Below are positions 1 to 4,841 of a DNA stretch of 6,721 nucleotides, one piece after another. Origin of the DNA: an archaeon (GTDB taxonomy: Archaea; Nanobdellota; Nanobdellia; Woesearchaeales; GW2011-AR9); the NCBI GenBank assembly GCA_023266155.1, contig JAHFRS010000063.1, positions 1-6,721 of the forward strand, read 5' to 3'. The position numbers and the translations under genes were made by a program. The notes beneath the pieces were generated by a model that searched no databases, was not told the origin of the DNA, and saw only the letters and a program-made list of their open reading frames with translations. Each line of letters begins with the position of its first letter. The first letter of the stretch is position 1.

Positions 1-711
1 GGGGTTCGAGAAGCGATGATCAGCCTCCCGAATAATGGCTAATTGCTTGGGCTTATTCGCTAATGTAAACAATTCTACTGCTTCTTTCAGCGGAACGGCT
101 TCATCTCTCTCGCCGTGGATAATTAAGAGTGGCTTCTTATACTTCTTGATAGCGTGAGGAATGTCCAAGGTAAAAAATTCGTCATAAAACGCTTTCTTTA
201 ATTTCTTTCGGTGATACCATTTTCTTGGTGCATTATAAGTGATATATCCTTTCGTCCAGAACTCCTGCACTTGCTGGTCGGTAAAATCGTAGTGGACAGC
301 ATGTTTGGTATCGCTTTCCGCTCCCAGCAGGATCAGCTTACTGATACGTTTATCCCGATGGGCATACAAAGAAGCATCAATGGCGCCAGTGGAAATGCCG
401 GCCAGAATCAGTTGCTTCCAGGGATAATTCTTCTGCAGAAAATCGATGGCGTACTTGATATCCTCCGCTTCCCGGCTCATCAGCTTATCTTCAAATTTAC
501 CATCGGAAGGCGGCGTGTGGCTGAAATTGAATATCAACAGCAGATAGTTCGTGCAGGAAATGGTTTCCATCAGGCGGGAAGAAGTAGAGCCACGAGCATT
601 GCCGGGAAAACCATGCAAAAAAATAATCGCCGTATCATATCTCTGAGGGACGTGCACCACGCCGCGTAACGTCAATCCCCGTCCATTCTTAAACTCTACC
701 GCAGTAATCAT
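1..711 (-). CDS. Alpha/beta hydrolase (serine esterase/peptidase type), C-terminus cut by window edge
   Basis: The reading frame runs from ATG at 711 to the window edge (237 residues, C-terminus missing). The alpha/beta-hydrolase layout is complete: an oxyanion-hole HGFPG at residues 33-37, the nucleophile elbow GISTG with Ser107, an acid in HGERD (Asp203) followed by AVP, and a catalytic His232 in EADHRF. The order and spacing match small cytosolic serine hydrolases that act on esters or peptides; the substrate cannot be read from sequence. No signal peptide or membrane segment is visible. The start ATG overlaps the TGA stop of the upstream sigma-factor gene (ATGA), and a weak GGAAG lies about eight bases before it, so the two are probably co-transcribed and translationally coupled. 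The fold is certain; the physiological role is unknown. Confidence 0.88.
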   Translation of the reverse strand, partial: MITAVEFKNGRGLTLRGVVHVPQRYDTAIIFLHGFPGNARGSTSSRLMETISCTNYLLLIFNFSHTPPSDGKFEDKLMSREAEDIKYAIDFLQKNYPWKQLILAGISTGAIDASLYAHRDKRISKLILLGAESDTKHAVHYDFTDQQVQEFWTKGYITYNAPRKWYHRKKLKKAFYDEFFTLDIPHAIKKYKKPLLIIHGERDEAVPLKEAVELFTLANKPKQLAIIREADHRFSNP

Positions 712-1253
712 CGTAATTCTTCCAGTGCAGCGCGGTGCTGCTGTAGTTTTTTCCTTCCCCGATGAATCCGGGACATCACCGTGCCCCTGGGAATTTGCTG
801 ACGTTGAGCAATTTCCGCATATGTCTGCTCTTCAAGGAAGCGGAGTTCCATCGTTTTATGTATAGATTCAAAAGCATGTTCTGCCAAATAAGAACGCATT
901 TTCTGCCGCAGCTCTTCACCGATATACAGTTTTTCCGGATTGGGAATTGCCGGCTGCACTTCATACCACCATTGCTGTTCTCTCTTCTGATGCCGGCTCT
1001 GTTGGCGAAGATTATCTCTCAGCACATTGGTGGCGATGGTATAAATCCAGGAAGAAACCGGCGATTGAGGAATAAAGCGGTCACGGTATTCCAGCATCTG
1101 CATGAAAGTCTGTGCGGCTAAATCTTCAGCCAGATCGGCATCGTTCACCACTCGTTGCATCCGGCCCCTGATTTTTGGATAATATTCACGAAAGACTTGC
1201 TCCATGCTGTGCTGGTTGCGCAGGTCGTAACTACATTGCAGGAGTGGGCTCAT
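708..1253 (-). CDS. ECF-type sigma-70 family factor
   Basis: This 181-residue protein has the two-domain layout of extracytoplasmic-function sigma factors. Sigma region 2 covers about residues 17-92, with AEDL at 42-45 and the conserved SSWIYTIATN at 67-76. Sigma region 4 covers about 110-172 and ends in a helix-turn-helix, TYAEIAQRQQIPRGTV then SRIHRGRKKL (144-170). In bacteria such proteins direct RNA polymerase core to the -35/-10 elements of stress or envelope genes. No anti-sigma gene with membrane segments is adjacent; the downstream partner is a hydrolase, joined by an ATGA overlap. The ATG at 1253 is preferred because a TATA-like box lies about 25 bases upstream, giving a leaderless mRNA. 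Met17 (1205) is an alternative that would start directly at region 2. A sigma factor behind an archaeal-looking promoter is unusual; it could instead be a repurposed DNA-binding protein. Confidence 0.88.
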   Translation of the reverse strand: MSPLLQCSYDLRNQHSMEQVFREYYPKIRGRMQRVVNDADLAEDLAAQTFMQMLEYRDRFIPQSPVSSWIYTIATNVLRDNLRQQSRHQKREQQWWYEVQPAIPNPEKLYIGEELRQKMRSYLAEHAFESIHKTMELRFLEEQTYAEIAQRQQIPRGTVMSRIHRGRKKLQQHRAALEELR

Positions 1254-1273
1254 AATAAGGAGAAGGGAACAAT

Positions 1274-1282
1274 CTTTAAATA
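1274..1282. promoter_or_regulatory. Shared TATA box between divergent sigma-factor and PGK genes
   Basis: The only TATA-like element in the 53 bases between the start codons at 1253 and 1307 is a TTTAAA palindrome. Read on plus it is TTTAAATA, about 29 bases before the PGK ATG. Read on minus it is TATTTAAA, about 25 bases before the sigma-factor ATG. Both distances fit archaeal TATA-to-start spacing for leaderless transcripts. No Shine-Dalgarno sequence precedes either ATG, which supports leaderless initiation. Confidence 0.6.
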
Positions 1283-1306
1283 CTTTTTGATTATGTTTCT
1301 TCAGCT

Positions 1307-2503
1307 ATGGCTTTATTTTCCTTACGAGAGTATCCTCTTGCTGGTAAAATCGTCCTGTTACGGGTCGATTTTAATGTTCCGCTGGAGAACGGGAATGTTG
1401 CTGACAATAATCGTATCAAAGCCACCTTGCCCACCATCCATCATCTGGTGGAACAAGGATGTACGGTAATCCTGCTGACTCATCTGGGAAAACCAGGGGG
1501 GAAAGTTGTTTCCTCGCTGCGCCTGGACCCAGTAGCCACAGAATTGCAGCAGCTTCTTCCCGACTCTCAAATTATTAAATTAAATGATTGCATCGGGAAA
1601 GATATCCAGGATCGCATCAAAAAGAAAAAACCACCTGAAATTTTTCTTCTGGAAAATCTGCGGTTCTACGCTCAGGAAGAGCAGAACAATCCCATTTTTG
1701 CCCATGCTTTAGCCAGCCTGGCAGAAATGTATGTCAATGATGCCTTTGCCGTCAGTCATCGACAGCATGCTTCCGTTGACACCATTACCAGGTTTTTGCC
1801 TGCCTTTGCCGGGTTGCTGATGGAAAAAGAAATCACGTATCTCAGTAAAGCTCTGCATCCGGAACGCCCCAGTATCTGGCTGATGGGCGGAGCTAAATTA
1901 GATAAAGTTGATTTACTGCAGCAAGCTTTACGGAAAGCAGATAATGTTTTGATCGGCGGGGCGTTAGCGTTTCCTTTCCTGAAAGCACAAGGAATTCCCG
2001 TGGGCCTTTCCAAATGCAGTTCGCAATCGGTCGAGATCGTTCAAAAATTGTTGCAGCATCATCCTAAAAAAATTATCCTTCCTGTTGATTTTGTGGTGGC
2101 AGAATCATTTTCATCCCGTGCCTCGGCGCAGGTTGTGACGTATAATCGGATTCAGCACCAACAGATTGCGTTGGATCTCGGCCCGGAAACGATCAAATTG
2201 TTTAAGCGGTATCTGCGAAAAGGGCAGACCATTGTCTGGAATGGGCCTTTAGGATATTTTGAATGGGTGAAATTTTCTCAGGCCACAAAAGAGATTGGGC
2301 GGTTCATTGGCTCACTGACAGCGACGTCCATTGTCGGCGGCGGAGAAACAGCGGAAGCAATGAGAAAGTTTCACTTAGACCATACGTTCACACATCTTTC
2401 AACCGGGGGAGGAGCGGCGTTAGAATTTCTGGCGGGGAAAACCTTGCCGGGGATAGCAGCGTTGGAAAGGAGTTATAAGAAGTTTAGAAAAATTTACCGT
2501 TAA
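1307..2503 (+). CDS. pgk: Phosphoglycerate kinase
   Basis: This enzyme transfers phosphate between 1,3-bisphosphoglycerate and ADP in glycolysis and works in reverse in gluconeogenesis; it is cytosolic. The 398 residues cover the full two-domain kinase. The N-terminal substrate domain has RVDFNVP (19-25), Arg36, THLGKPGG (58-65), LLENLRF and NDAFAVSHRQHAS. The C-terminal nucleotide domain has GGAKLDK, GGALAFPFLKA, DLGPET, WNGPLG (311-316), GGGETAEA (344-351) and STGGGAALEFL (365-374). The motif style is closer to bacterial than to typical archaeal PGKs. The position that is usually Asp in GGGD is Glu347 here, a conservative change. The ATG at 1307 lies about 29 bases after a TATA box with no ribosome binding site. 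The gene converges on the coiled-coil gene, with only 12 bases between stop codons. Confidence 0.97.
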   Translation: MALFSLREYPLAGKIVLLRVDFNVPLENGNVADNNRIKATLPTIHHLVEQGCTVILLTHLGKPGGKVVSSLRLDPVATELQQLLPDSQIIKLNDCIGKDIQDRIKKKKPPEIFLLENLRFYAQEEQNNPIFAHALASLAEMYVNDAFAVSHRQHASVDTITRFLPAFAGLLMEKEITYLSKALHPERPSIWLMGGAKLDKVDLLQQALRKADNVLIGGALAFPFLKAQGIPVGLSKCSSQSVEIVQKLLQHHPKKIILPVDFVVAESFSSRASAQVVTYNRIQHQQIALDLGPETIKLFKRYLRKGQTIVWNGPLGYFEWVKFSQATKEIGRFIGSLTATSIVGGGETAEAMRKFHLDHTFTHLSTGGGAALEFLAGKTLPGIAALERSYKKFRKIYR

Positions 2504-2509
2504 GTAAAT
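2492..2509. terminator. Weak inverted repeat at PGK / coiled-coil convergence
   Basis: ATTTAC and GTAAAT form a 6-bp stem around the loop CGTTAA, overlapping the PGK stop codon in the short gap between two convergent genes. It may help end transcription in both directions, but the stem is short and has no T-run, so the call is weak. Confidence 0.25.
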
Positions 2510-2515
2510 CTATCG

Positions 2516-3484
2516 TTACACTTTCACATTCATCTCTTTTCCCAGCGAAATCTTCACTAAATTAGCAAATAATTCTATCTGCCGGTTGCGTAAAGCCAAA
2601 TGATCATTTGTTTCTTCCTGAACGAACGCGAGCTCCGCCAACAGGCGCTGCTCCTGCTCCCGAAAATGGGTTAACCGATATTCCACATCGTCTATTTTCA
2701 AGACAAAGCCGCGATTGCCGGTAGACCGTTCCAACGCTTCCAGCTGCTGCCGCAGATCTGTGCGCCAGGAAGCATTGTCTGCTTTATCAATATCCTGCAT
2801 CAATTTCGTTCGTTGATCACGGATGTGAGTGATGTTGCCATATAACGGATTTTCCTGTAATTGGCGGAGTTCTGCTTCTTTTTCTTCCCGCTTTTCCACC
2901 ACTAATTTCAATTTCTCATTCTTCCTCTGTAACGTTTCTTGCAGCTGGGCCAGCGTTTCTGTATGCTGTTCTATCTGCTGGGCCTTCTGGATAAGATTAT
3001 GCAGGCTGCGCATCCCGCTTTGAGTGATTTTTTGTTCAAAACTGTCTTTAACGGCACGTAAATCCTGGACGATGGAGACAAAAGGGCTCAACGCTTTATT
3101 TTCTGCCGTCAGCTGGTCAAGTTTACTGTAATACCGTTCCAACTGTGGCTCGGTTTCGGCGTGAAGTTCTAGAATCCGTTTGGCAGTAGGTGAATCCATC
3201 TTTTTCCATGGTTCCAGGAGTTTCTTCACTTCGCGAAAATAGAGGTAGGCTTCATTGCTGCGGGGCAAACTCTCTAATTTAGAATCTAACAGCCAATGTT
3301 TATCTTTAATGGCATGGACATAACTGGTGGCGTGTTCCTGTAAATTATGCTGTTCGATTTTATCCTGCACGATCTGTTCCAGCCAGTCATTAAGTTCATA
3401 GACATGCACCAGTTCTAAAGGTGAAGAAACCTGTTCGGTCGTGACCACACCCATCTTTTCAAAAAACTTTCCCATCCATCCCAT
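2516..3484 (-). CDS. Coiled-coil protein of unknown function
   Basis: No enzyme motif is recognisable in this soluble, charged protein of 322 residues. About residues 20-115 form a mixed helical N-terminal region rich in aromatic and acidic residues (HVYELNDWLEQI, YLYFREVKKLLEPWKKM). About 160-210 and 240-290 are long Glu/Lys/Gln-rich coiled-coil segments (QQIEQHTETLAQLQETLQ, EKREEKEAELRQLQE), joined by a short non-helical break at NPLYGN. No signal peptide or membrane helix is seen. The ATG at 3484 is chosen because a TATA-like box is centred 28 bases upstream; an in-frame TTG at 3490 would add two residues. A structural, tethering or DNA-management role would fit the coiled coil, but nothing in the sequence selects one. 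Its composition resembles PGK rather than the AT-rich island upstream of it. Confidence 0.75.
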   Translation of the reverse strand: MGWMGKFFEKMGVVTTEQVSSPLELVHVYELNDWLEQIVQDKIEQHNLQEHATSYVHAIKDKHWLLDSKLESLPRSNEAYLYFREVKKLLEPWKKMDSPTAKRILELHAETEPQLERYYSKLDQLTAENKALSPFVSIVQDLRAVKDSFEQKITQSGMRSLHNLIQKAQQIEQHTETLAQLQETLQRKNEKLKLVVEKREEKEAELRQLQENPLYGNITHIRDQRTKLMQDIDKADNASWRTDLRQQLEALERSTGNRGFVLKIDDVEYRLTHFREQEQRLLAELAFVQEETNDHLALRNRQIELFANLVKISLGKEMNVKV

Positions 3485-3507
3485 GTGCAAGCCAATAATA
3501 TGGTGTC

Positions 3508-3522
3508 TTTTTAATTATTTCG
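3508..3522 (-). promoter_or_regulatory. BRE/TATA promoter of the coiled-coil gene
   Basis: On the minus strand GCGAAAT (BRE-like) is followed by AATTAAAAA, centred about 28 bases before the ATG at 3484. This spacing puts the transcription start at or within a few bases of the start codon and supports that start choice. Confidence 0.45.
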
Positions 3523-3530
3523 CTACAGGG

Positions 3531-3586
3531 GTGGTTAGTTCTTTCTCTCTTCATCTCCAGACTTAAACACGTTTGTGAACTACCAC
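3531..3586. repeat. 10-bp inverted repeat between coiled-coil gene and toxin
   Basis: GTGGTTAGTTC (3531-3541) pairs with GAACTACCAC (3577-3586) over 10 bp with one bulged T, enclosing 35 pyrimidine-rich bases. It lies downstream of the toxin gene on the minus strand, so it could terminate the toxin-antitoxin transcript. It could also be the end of the mobile or repeat element that begins here. The rest of 3491-3657 holds no convincing gene; a quasi-palindrome around GTCTCAGAC (3614-3622) is the only other structure seen. Confidence 0.4.
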
Positions 3587-3624
3587 GAGTTTCGCCTGCG
3601 GGCTCAACGGGCTGTCTCAGACCG

Positions 3625-3659
3625 CCAGACCTGCCGTACTCTGCGCGGAGAAAAGAATT
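3625..3659 (+). repeat. Direct repeat, copy 1 (toxin side)
   Basis: Bases 3625-3652 are identical to 4807-4834 (28 of 28). The next seven bases match with two differences, giving about 35 bases in the same orientation. The repeat core is CCAGACCTGCCGTACTC followed by TGCGCGGAGAA. This copy runs into the stop codon of the RelE-type toxin. It is GC-rich and stands out from the AT-rich gene it touches. Confidence 0.85.
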
Positions 3660-3903
3660 AATCATAAACATCTTTGCGATGGTCAAAACAGTTGATGATT
3701 ATTTTATCTTGCTCAATTCTGTAAATTATCCTAAATGGGGCAATTCTTACGCTACGATGATTCTTTAAATTATATTTTAATGGTTTCCCAGTTTCTGGAC
3801 TTTCAGAAAGTTTTCTTAATTGTTTGATAATCTTTAGTCGTGTGGTTTTATCTTTAGTTTTCTTAAAATCTCTCCTGAACTCATCAGAGAATATGATTTC
3901 CAT
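3658..3903 (-). CDS. RelE/ParE-family toxin
   Basis: This 81-residue protein has the full RelE/ParE small-toxin fold. It opens with a beta strand and a lysine/arginine-rich helix (FRRDFKKTKDKTTRLKIIKQL, about 8-28), then GKPLKYNL, the core strands SVRIAPFRIIYRI (about 50-62), and a C-terminal IINCFDHRKDVYD with the HRKDVY ending typical of archaeal RelE proteins. Family members cut mRNA in the ribosome A-site or, for ParE types, poison gyrase; the HRKDVY tail favours the RelE branch. It starts one base after the antitoxin stop codon, so the pair is an operon with the antitoxin first. The frame is intact with no internal stop. Codon use is AT-rich, unlike PGK. The stop codon touches a GC-rich direct repeat, suggesting that the gene travels with flanking repeat DNA. 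Confidence 0.88.
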   Translation of the reverse strand: MEIIFSDEFRRDFKKTKDKTTRLKIIKQLRKLSESPETGKPLKYNLKNHRSVRIAPFRIIYRIEQDKIIINCFDHRKDVYD

Positions 3904-3904
3904 T

Positions 3905-4180
3905 TTACGCCATCAACAAATCATCAATTTCTTCGTCACTCATAGAAGTATCAGCTTTGACAGCTTTTCCACTGCTTATTTGTTCTTCGCTTCTTTCAAT
4001 ATCTTCTATTAAGTGAATGTCTCTTGCTAAAATTTCTTTTTTAATCATTTTTAATAAGATATTTCCCCCCTCATTAAAGACAAGGAATTTTGTTGATGGT
4101 TTTATACCTGCATCTTTTCTAATCTCAGCAGGAATAACTACTTGCCCATTTTCAGATAATTTGGTTATTGAGACTTCCAT
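3905..4180 (-). CDS. AbrB/SpoVT-type antitoxin
   Basis: The 91-residue protein opens with a swapped-hairpin AbrB DNA-binding domain (about 1-48): MEVSITKLSENGQVVIPAEI then RKDAGIKPSTKFLVF. A basic, then acidic C-terminal tail (about 50-91, ending MSDEEIDDLLMA) is the kind of flexible segment antitoxins use to wrap the toxin. Such proteins neutralise the partner and repress their own promoter. It is the first gene of a two-gene operon with the RelE-type toxin, one base apart. A TATA box at 4221-4231 and GTGATG about six bases before the ATG support this start. A perfect 14-bp AT palindrome lies between TATA and ATG and is a natural operator candidate. Confidence 0.88.
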   Translation of the reverse strand: MEVSITKLSENGQVVIPAEIRKDAGIKPSTKFLVFNEGGNILLKMIKKEILARDIHLIEDIERSEEQISSGKAVKADTSMSDEEIDDLLMA

Positions 4181-4200
4181 TTTTCATCACTTACAATATG

Positions 4201-4214
4201 TTTTAATATTAAAA
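4201..4214. promoter_or_regulatory. Palindromic operator candidate for the toxin-antitoxin operon
   Basis: TTTTAATATTAAAA is a perfect 14-bp palindrome positioned over the predicted transcription start of the antitoxin gene, between its TATA box and ATG. AbrB-type antitoxins usually bind AT-rich symmetric DNA at their own promoter, so a bound dimer here would block initiation. Autoregulation is inferred. Confidence 0.45.
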
Positions 4215-4220
4215 TTGCTT

Positions 4221-4231
4221 TTATATTTAAA
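4221..4231 (-). promoter_or_regulatory. TATA box of the toxin-antitoxin operon
   Basis: TTTAAATATAA on the minus strand predicts a transcription start near 4201 and a leader of about 20 bases before the antitoxin ATG at 4180. That leader contains GTGATG, a Shine-Dalgarno-like match to archaeal 16S 3' ends. Confidence 0.55.
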
Positions 4232-4348
4232 TCTTTCTGTTATTTAGTGATAACTAATGAGTGATTAATTTAACAAAAGATTAATTGAATATTTCTTAGG
4301 AACGTTGGATTCAAAGTGAGTATGATTCCCACCAAAACCGATCTCACC

Positions 4349-4375
4349 GAACTCGAAGCCAAAAGTTTCGAGTTC
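4349..4375. repeat. Hairpin, 9-bp perfect stem
   Basis: GAACTCGAA and TTCGAGTTC pair perfectly around a 9-base loop (4358-4366). The stem sits inside a GC-richer patch of an otherwise AT-rich stretch and is followed at once by CTTTAAAG. Confidence 0.55.
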
Positions 4376-4390
4376 TTTAAAGGCACTCGT

Positions 4391-4431
4391 ACACGTGTCG
4401 ATATCGACTGCTTCAAGAAGCAGTTATATCG
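4391..4431. repeat. Nested palindromes and hairpin
   Basis: Two perfect palindromes overlap: ACACGTGT (4391-4398) and GTCGATATCGAC (4397-4408). The same DNA can also fold as a hairpin: CGATAT (4399-4404) with ATATCG (4426-4431), and CTGCTT (4408-4413) with AAGCAG (4418-4423) around CAAG. Such overlapping symmetry suits a protein-binding site or an RNA stem. Confidence 0.45.
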
Positions 4432-4510
4432 GTATTTACACACAAACATCATTGTTACCCAATTATTTCTCGTGTCATTTTGTCTTGTCATAAAAATCAC
4501 TTTTGTAAAA

Positions 4511-4520
4511 TTTTATATAG
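4511..4520 (+). promoter_or_regulatory. Orphan TATA-like box upstream of the structured element
   Basis: TTTTATATAG is a good archaeal TATA match that does not serve any recognisable protein gene. A start about 26 bases downstream falls near 4542, just at the 5' edge of the 12-bp helix beginning at 4545. This is the spacing expected for a small RNA gene. Confidence 0.35.
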
Positions 4521-4544
4521 CTACGCCTAATAAGAAACGGTTGC

Positions 4545-4639
4545 GTACGCAAATCGTATCGGTTCGACGGGCCATCTTAGACCATTAACGCTATACAGAT
4601 AGTGTCCAAATGGTATTTTGGTGATTTTGGTTTGCGTAC
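4545..4639 (+). ncRNA. Candidate structured RNA or miniature inverted-repeat element
   Basis: GTACGCAAATCG (4545-4556) pairs with TGGTTTGCGTAC (4628-4639) over 12 bp, including two G-T wobbles. Inside, ACCATT/AATGGT and ACGCTAT/ATAGTGT stack into a second hairpin (4581-4614) with an ACAG loop and a small internal loop. An orphan TATA-like box sits upstream at the right distance for transcription to begin at the closing helix, which favours a small RNA of about 95 bases. The same symmetry could be terminal inverted repeats of a miniature element: TGC flanks it on both sides (4542-4544 and 4640-4642), like a 3-bp target duplication. No known RNA family is recognised, and there is no tRNA-like cloverleaf. 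Confidence 0.35.
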
Positions 4640-4699
4640 TGCTTTCTTTAAAGCGTAGCCAGTAAGAACGAGAATATGTCAAACACTGCGAGCGCCCTA

Positions 4700-4720
4700 C
4701 CACCGGTCACAGACCGGTGG
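4700..4720. repeat. Hairpin, 8-bp GC-rich perfect stem
   Basis: CCACCGGT and ACCGGTGG pair perfectly around CACAG. It is the most stable short stem in the interval and lies in the GC-rich patch leading to direct repeat copy 2. Confidence 0.6.
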
Positions 4721-4736
4721 AAACACGAGATTCTAC

Positions 4737-4763
4737 CTTGAAAAACTCTGCGGAGTTTTTAAG
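4737..4763. terminator. Hairpin with A/T-rich stem, terminator-like
   Basis: AAAAACTC and GAGTTTTT pair perfectly around TGCG (4741-4760). CTT/AAG extend the stem by three pairs with one bulged G (4740). The T-run is part of the stem in both directions, so it could act as a bidirectional terminator between the structured element and the methyltransferase remnant. No gene clearly ends here, so the role is inferred. Confidence 0.35.
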
Positions 4764-4774
4764 CGCATTCACCA

Positions 4775-4816
4775 GCAGGTCTTCCGCTGAATATTAAAAA
4801 AGAGCTCCAGACCTGC
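4775..4816. repeat. Inverted repeat reaching into direct repeat copy 2
   Basis: GCAGGTCT (4775-4782) is the exact reverse complement of AGACCTGC (4809-4816), which is part of direct repeat copy 2. Copy 2 therefore has a partial inverted partner 26 bases away that copy 1 lacks. This may be a degenerate third copy or an arm site. Confidence 0.45.
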
Positions 4817-4841
4817 CGTACTCTGCGCGGAGAATAGTATT
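4807..4841 (+). repeat. Direct repeat, copy 2 (methyltransferase side)
   Basis: This is the second copy of the 28-base exact repeat (35 bases with two mismatches), 1182 bases from copy 1 and in the same orientation. It ends exactly where the methyltransferase frame becomes recognisable, so it marks the breakpoint that removed the 5' end of that gene. Confidence 0.85.

Larger units (their letters stand above)
4232..4806. other. Gene-free, hairpin-rich interval
   Basis: About 570 bases hold no convincing protein gene but many inverted repeats: 4349-4375, 4391-4431, 4545-4639 with 4581-4614 inside, 4638-4663, 4700-4720, 4737-4763 and 4775-4816. Short direct copies of GATTAATT (4263-4270 and 4279-4286) and TTCTTTAAAG (4373-4382 and 4644-4653) are also present. 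A small frame, 4316-4588, exists but looks like no known family. The interval could be the remains of a transposon, a cluster of small structured RNAs, or both. It ends in the second copy of the direct repeat. Confidence 0.55.

Noticed and set aside
211..669. Plus-strand frame of 152 codons opposite the hydrolase
   Set aside because: It is the shadow of the hydrolase gene, whose catalytic motifs are all in place on the minus strand.
3459..3686. Minus-strand frame of 75 codons spanning direct repeat copy 1
   Set aside because: It overlaps the ends of both the toxin and the coiled-coil gene, has no family likeness, and is made of repeat DNA.
4160..4194. GTGATGA and CTGA resembling C/D-box RNA motifs at the antitoxin start
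   Set aside because: They overlap the ribosome-binding leader and the first codons of the antitoxin, with no second pair of boxes.
4554..4586. GGTTCGAC resembling a tRNA T-loop
   Set aside because: No T-stem pairing, anticodon arm or acceptor stem fits around it on either strand.
4316..4588. Plus-strand frame of 90 codons in the hairpin interval
   Set aside because: The first 40 codons look coding-like (KTDLTELEAKSFEFFKGTRT), but the frame matches no family I know. It turns into AT-rich hydrophobic sequence, and its first part is covered by strong hairpins, so RNA or DNA structure explains the composition as well.
3625..4841. CRISPR array
   Set aside because: There are only two repeat copies, and they are over a kilobase apart with genes between them.
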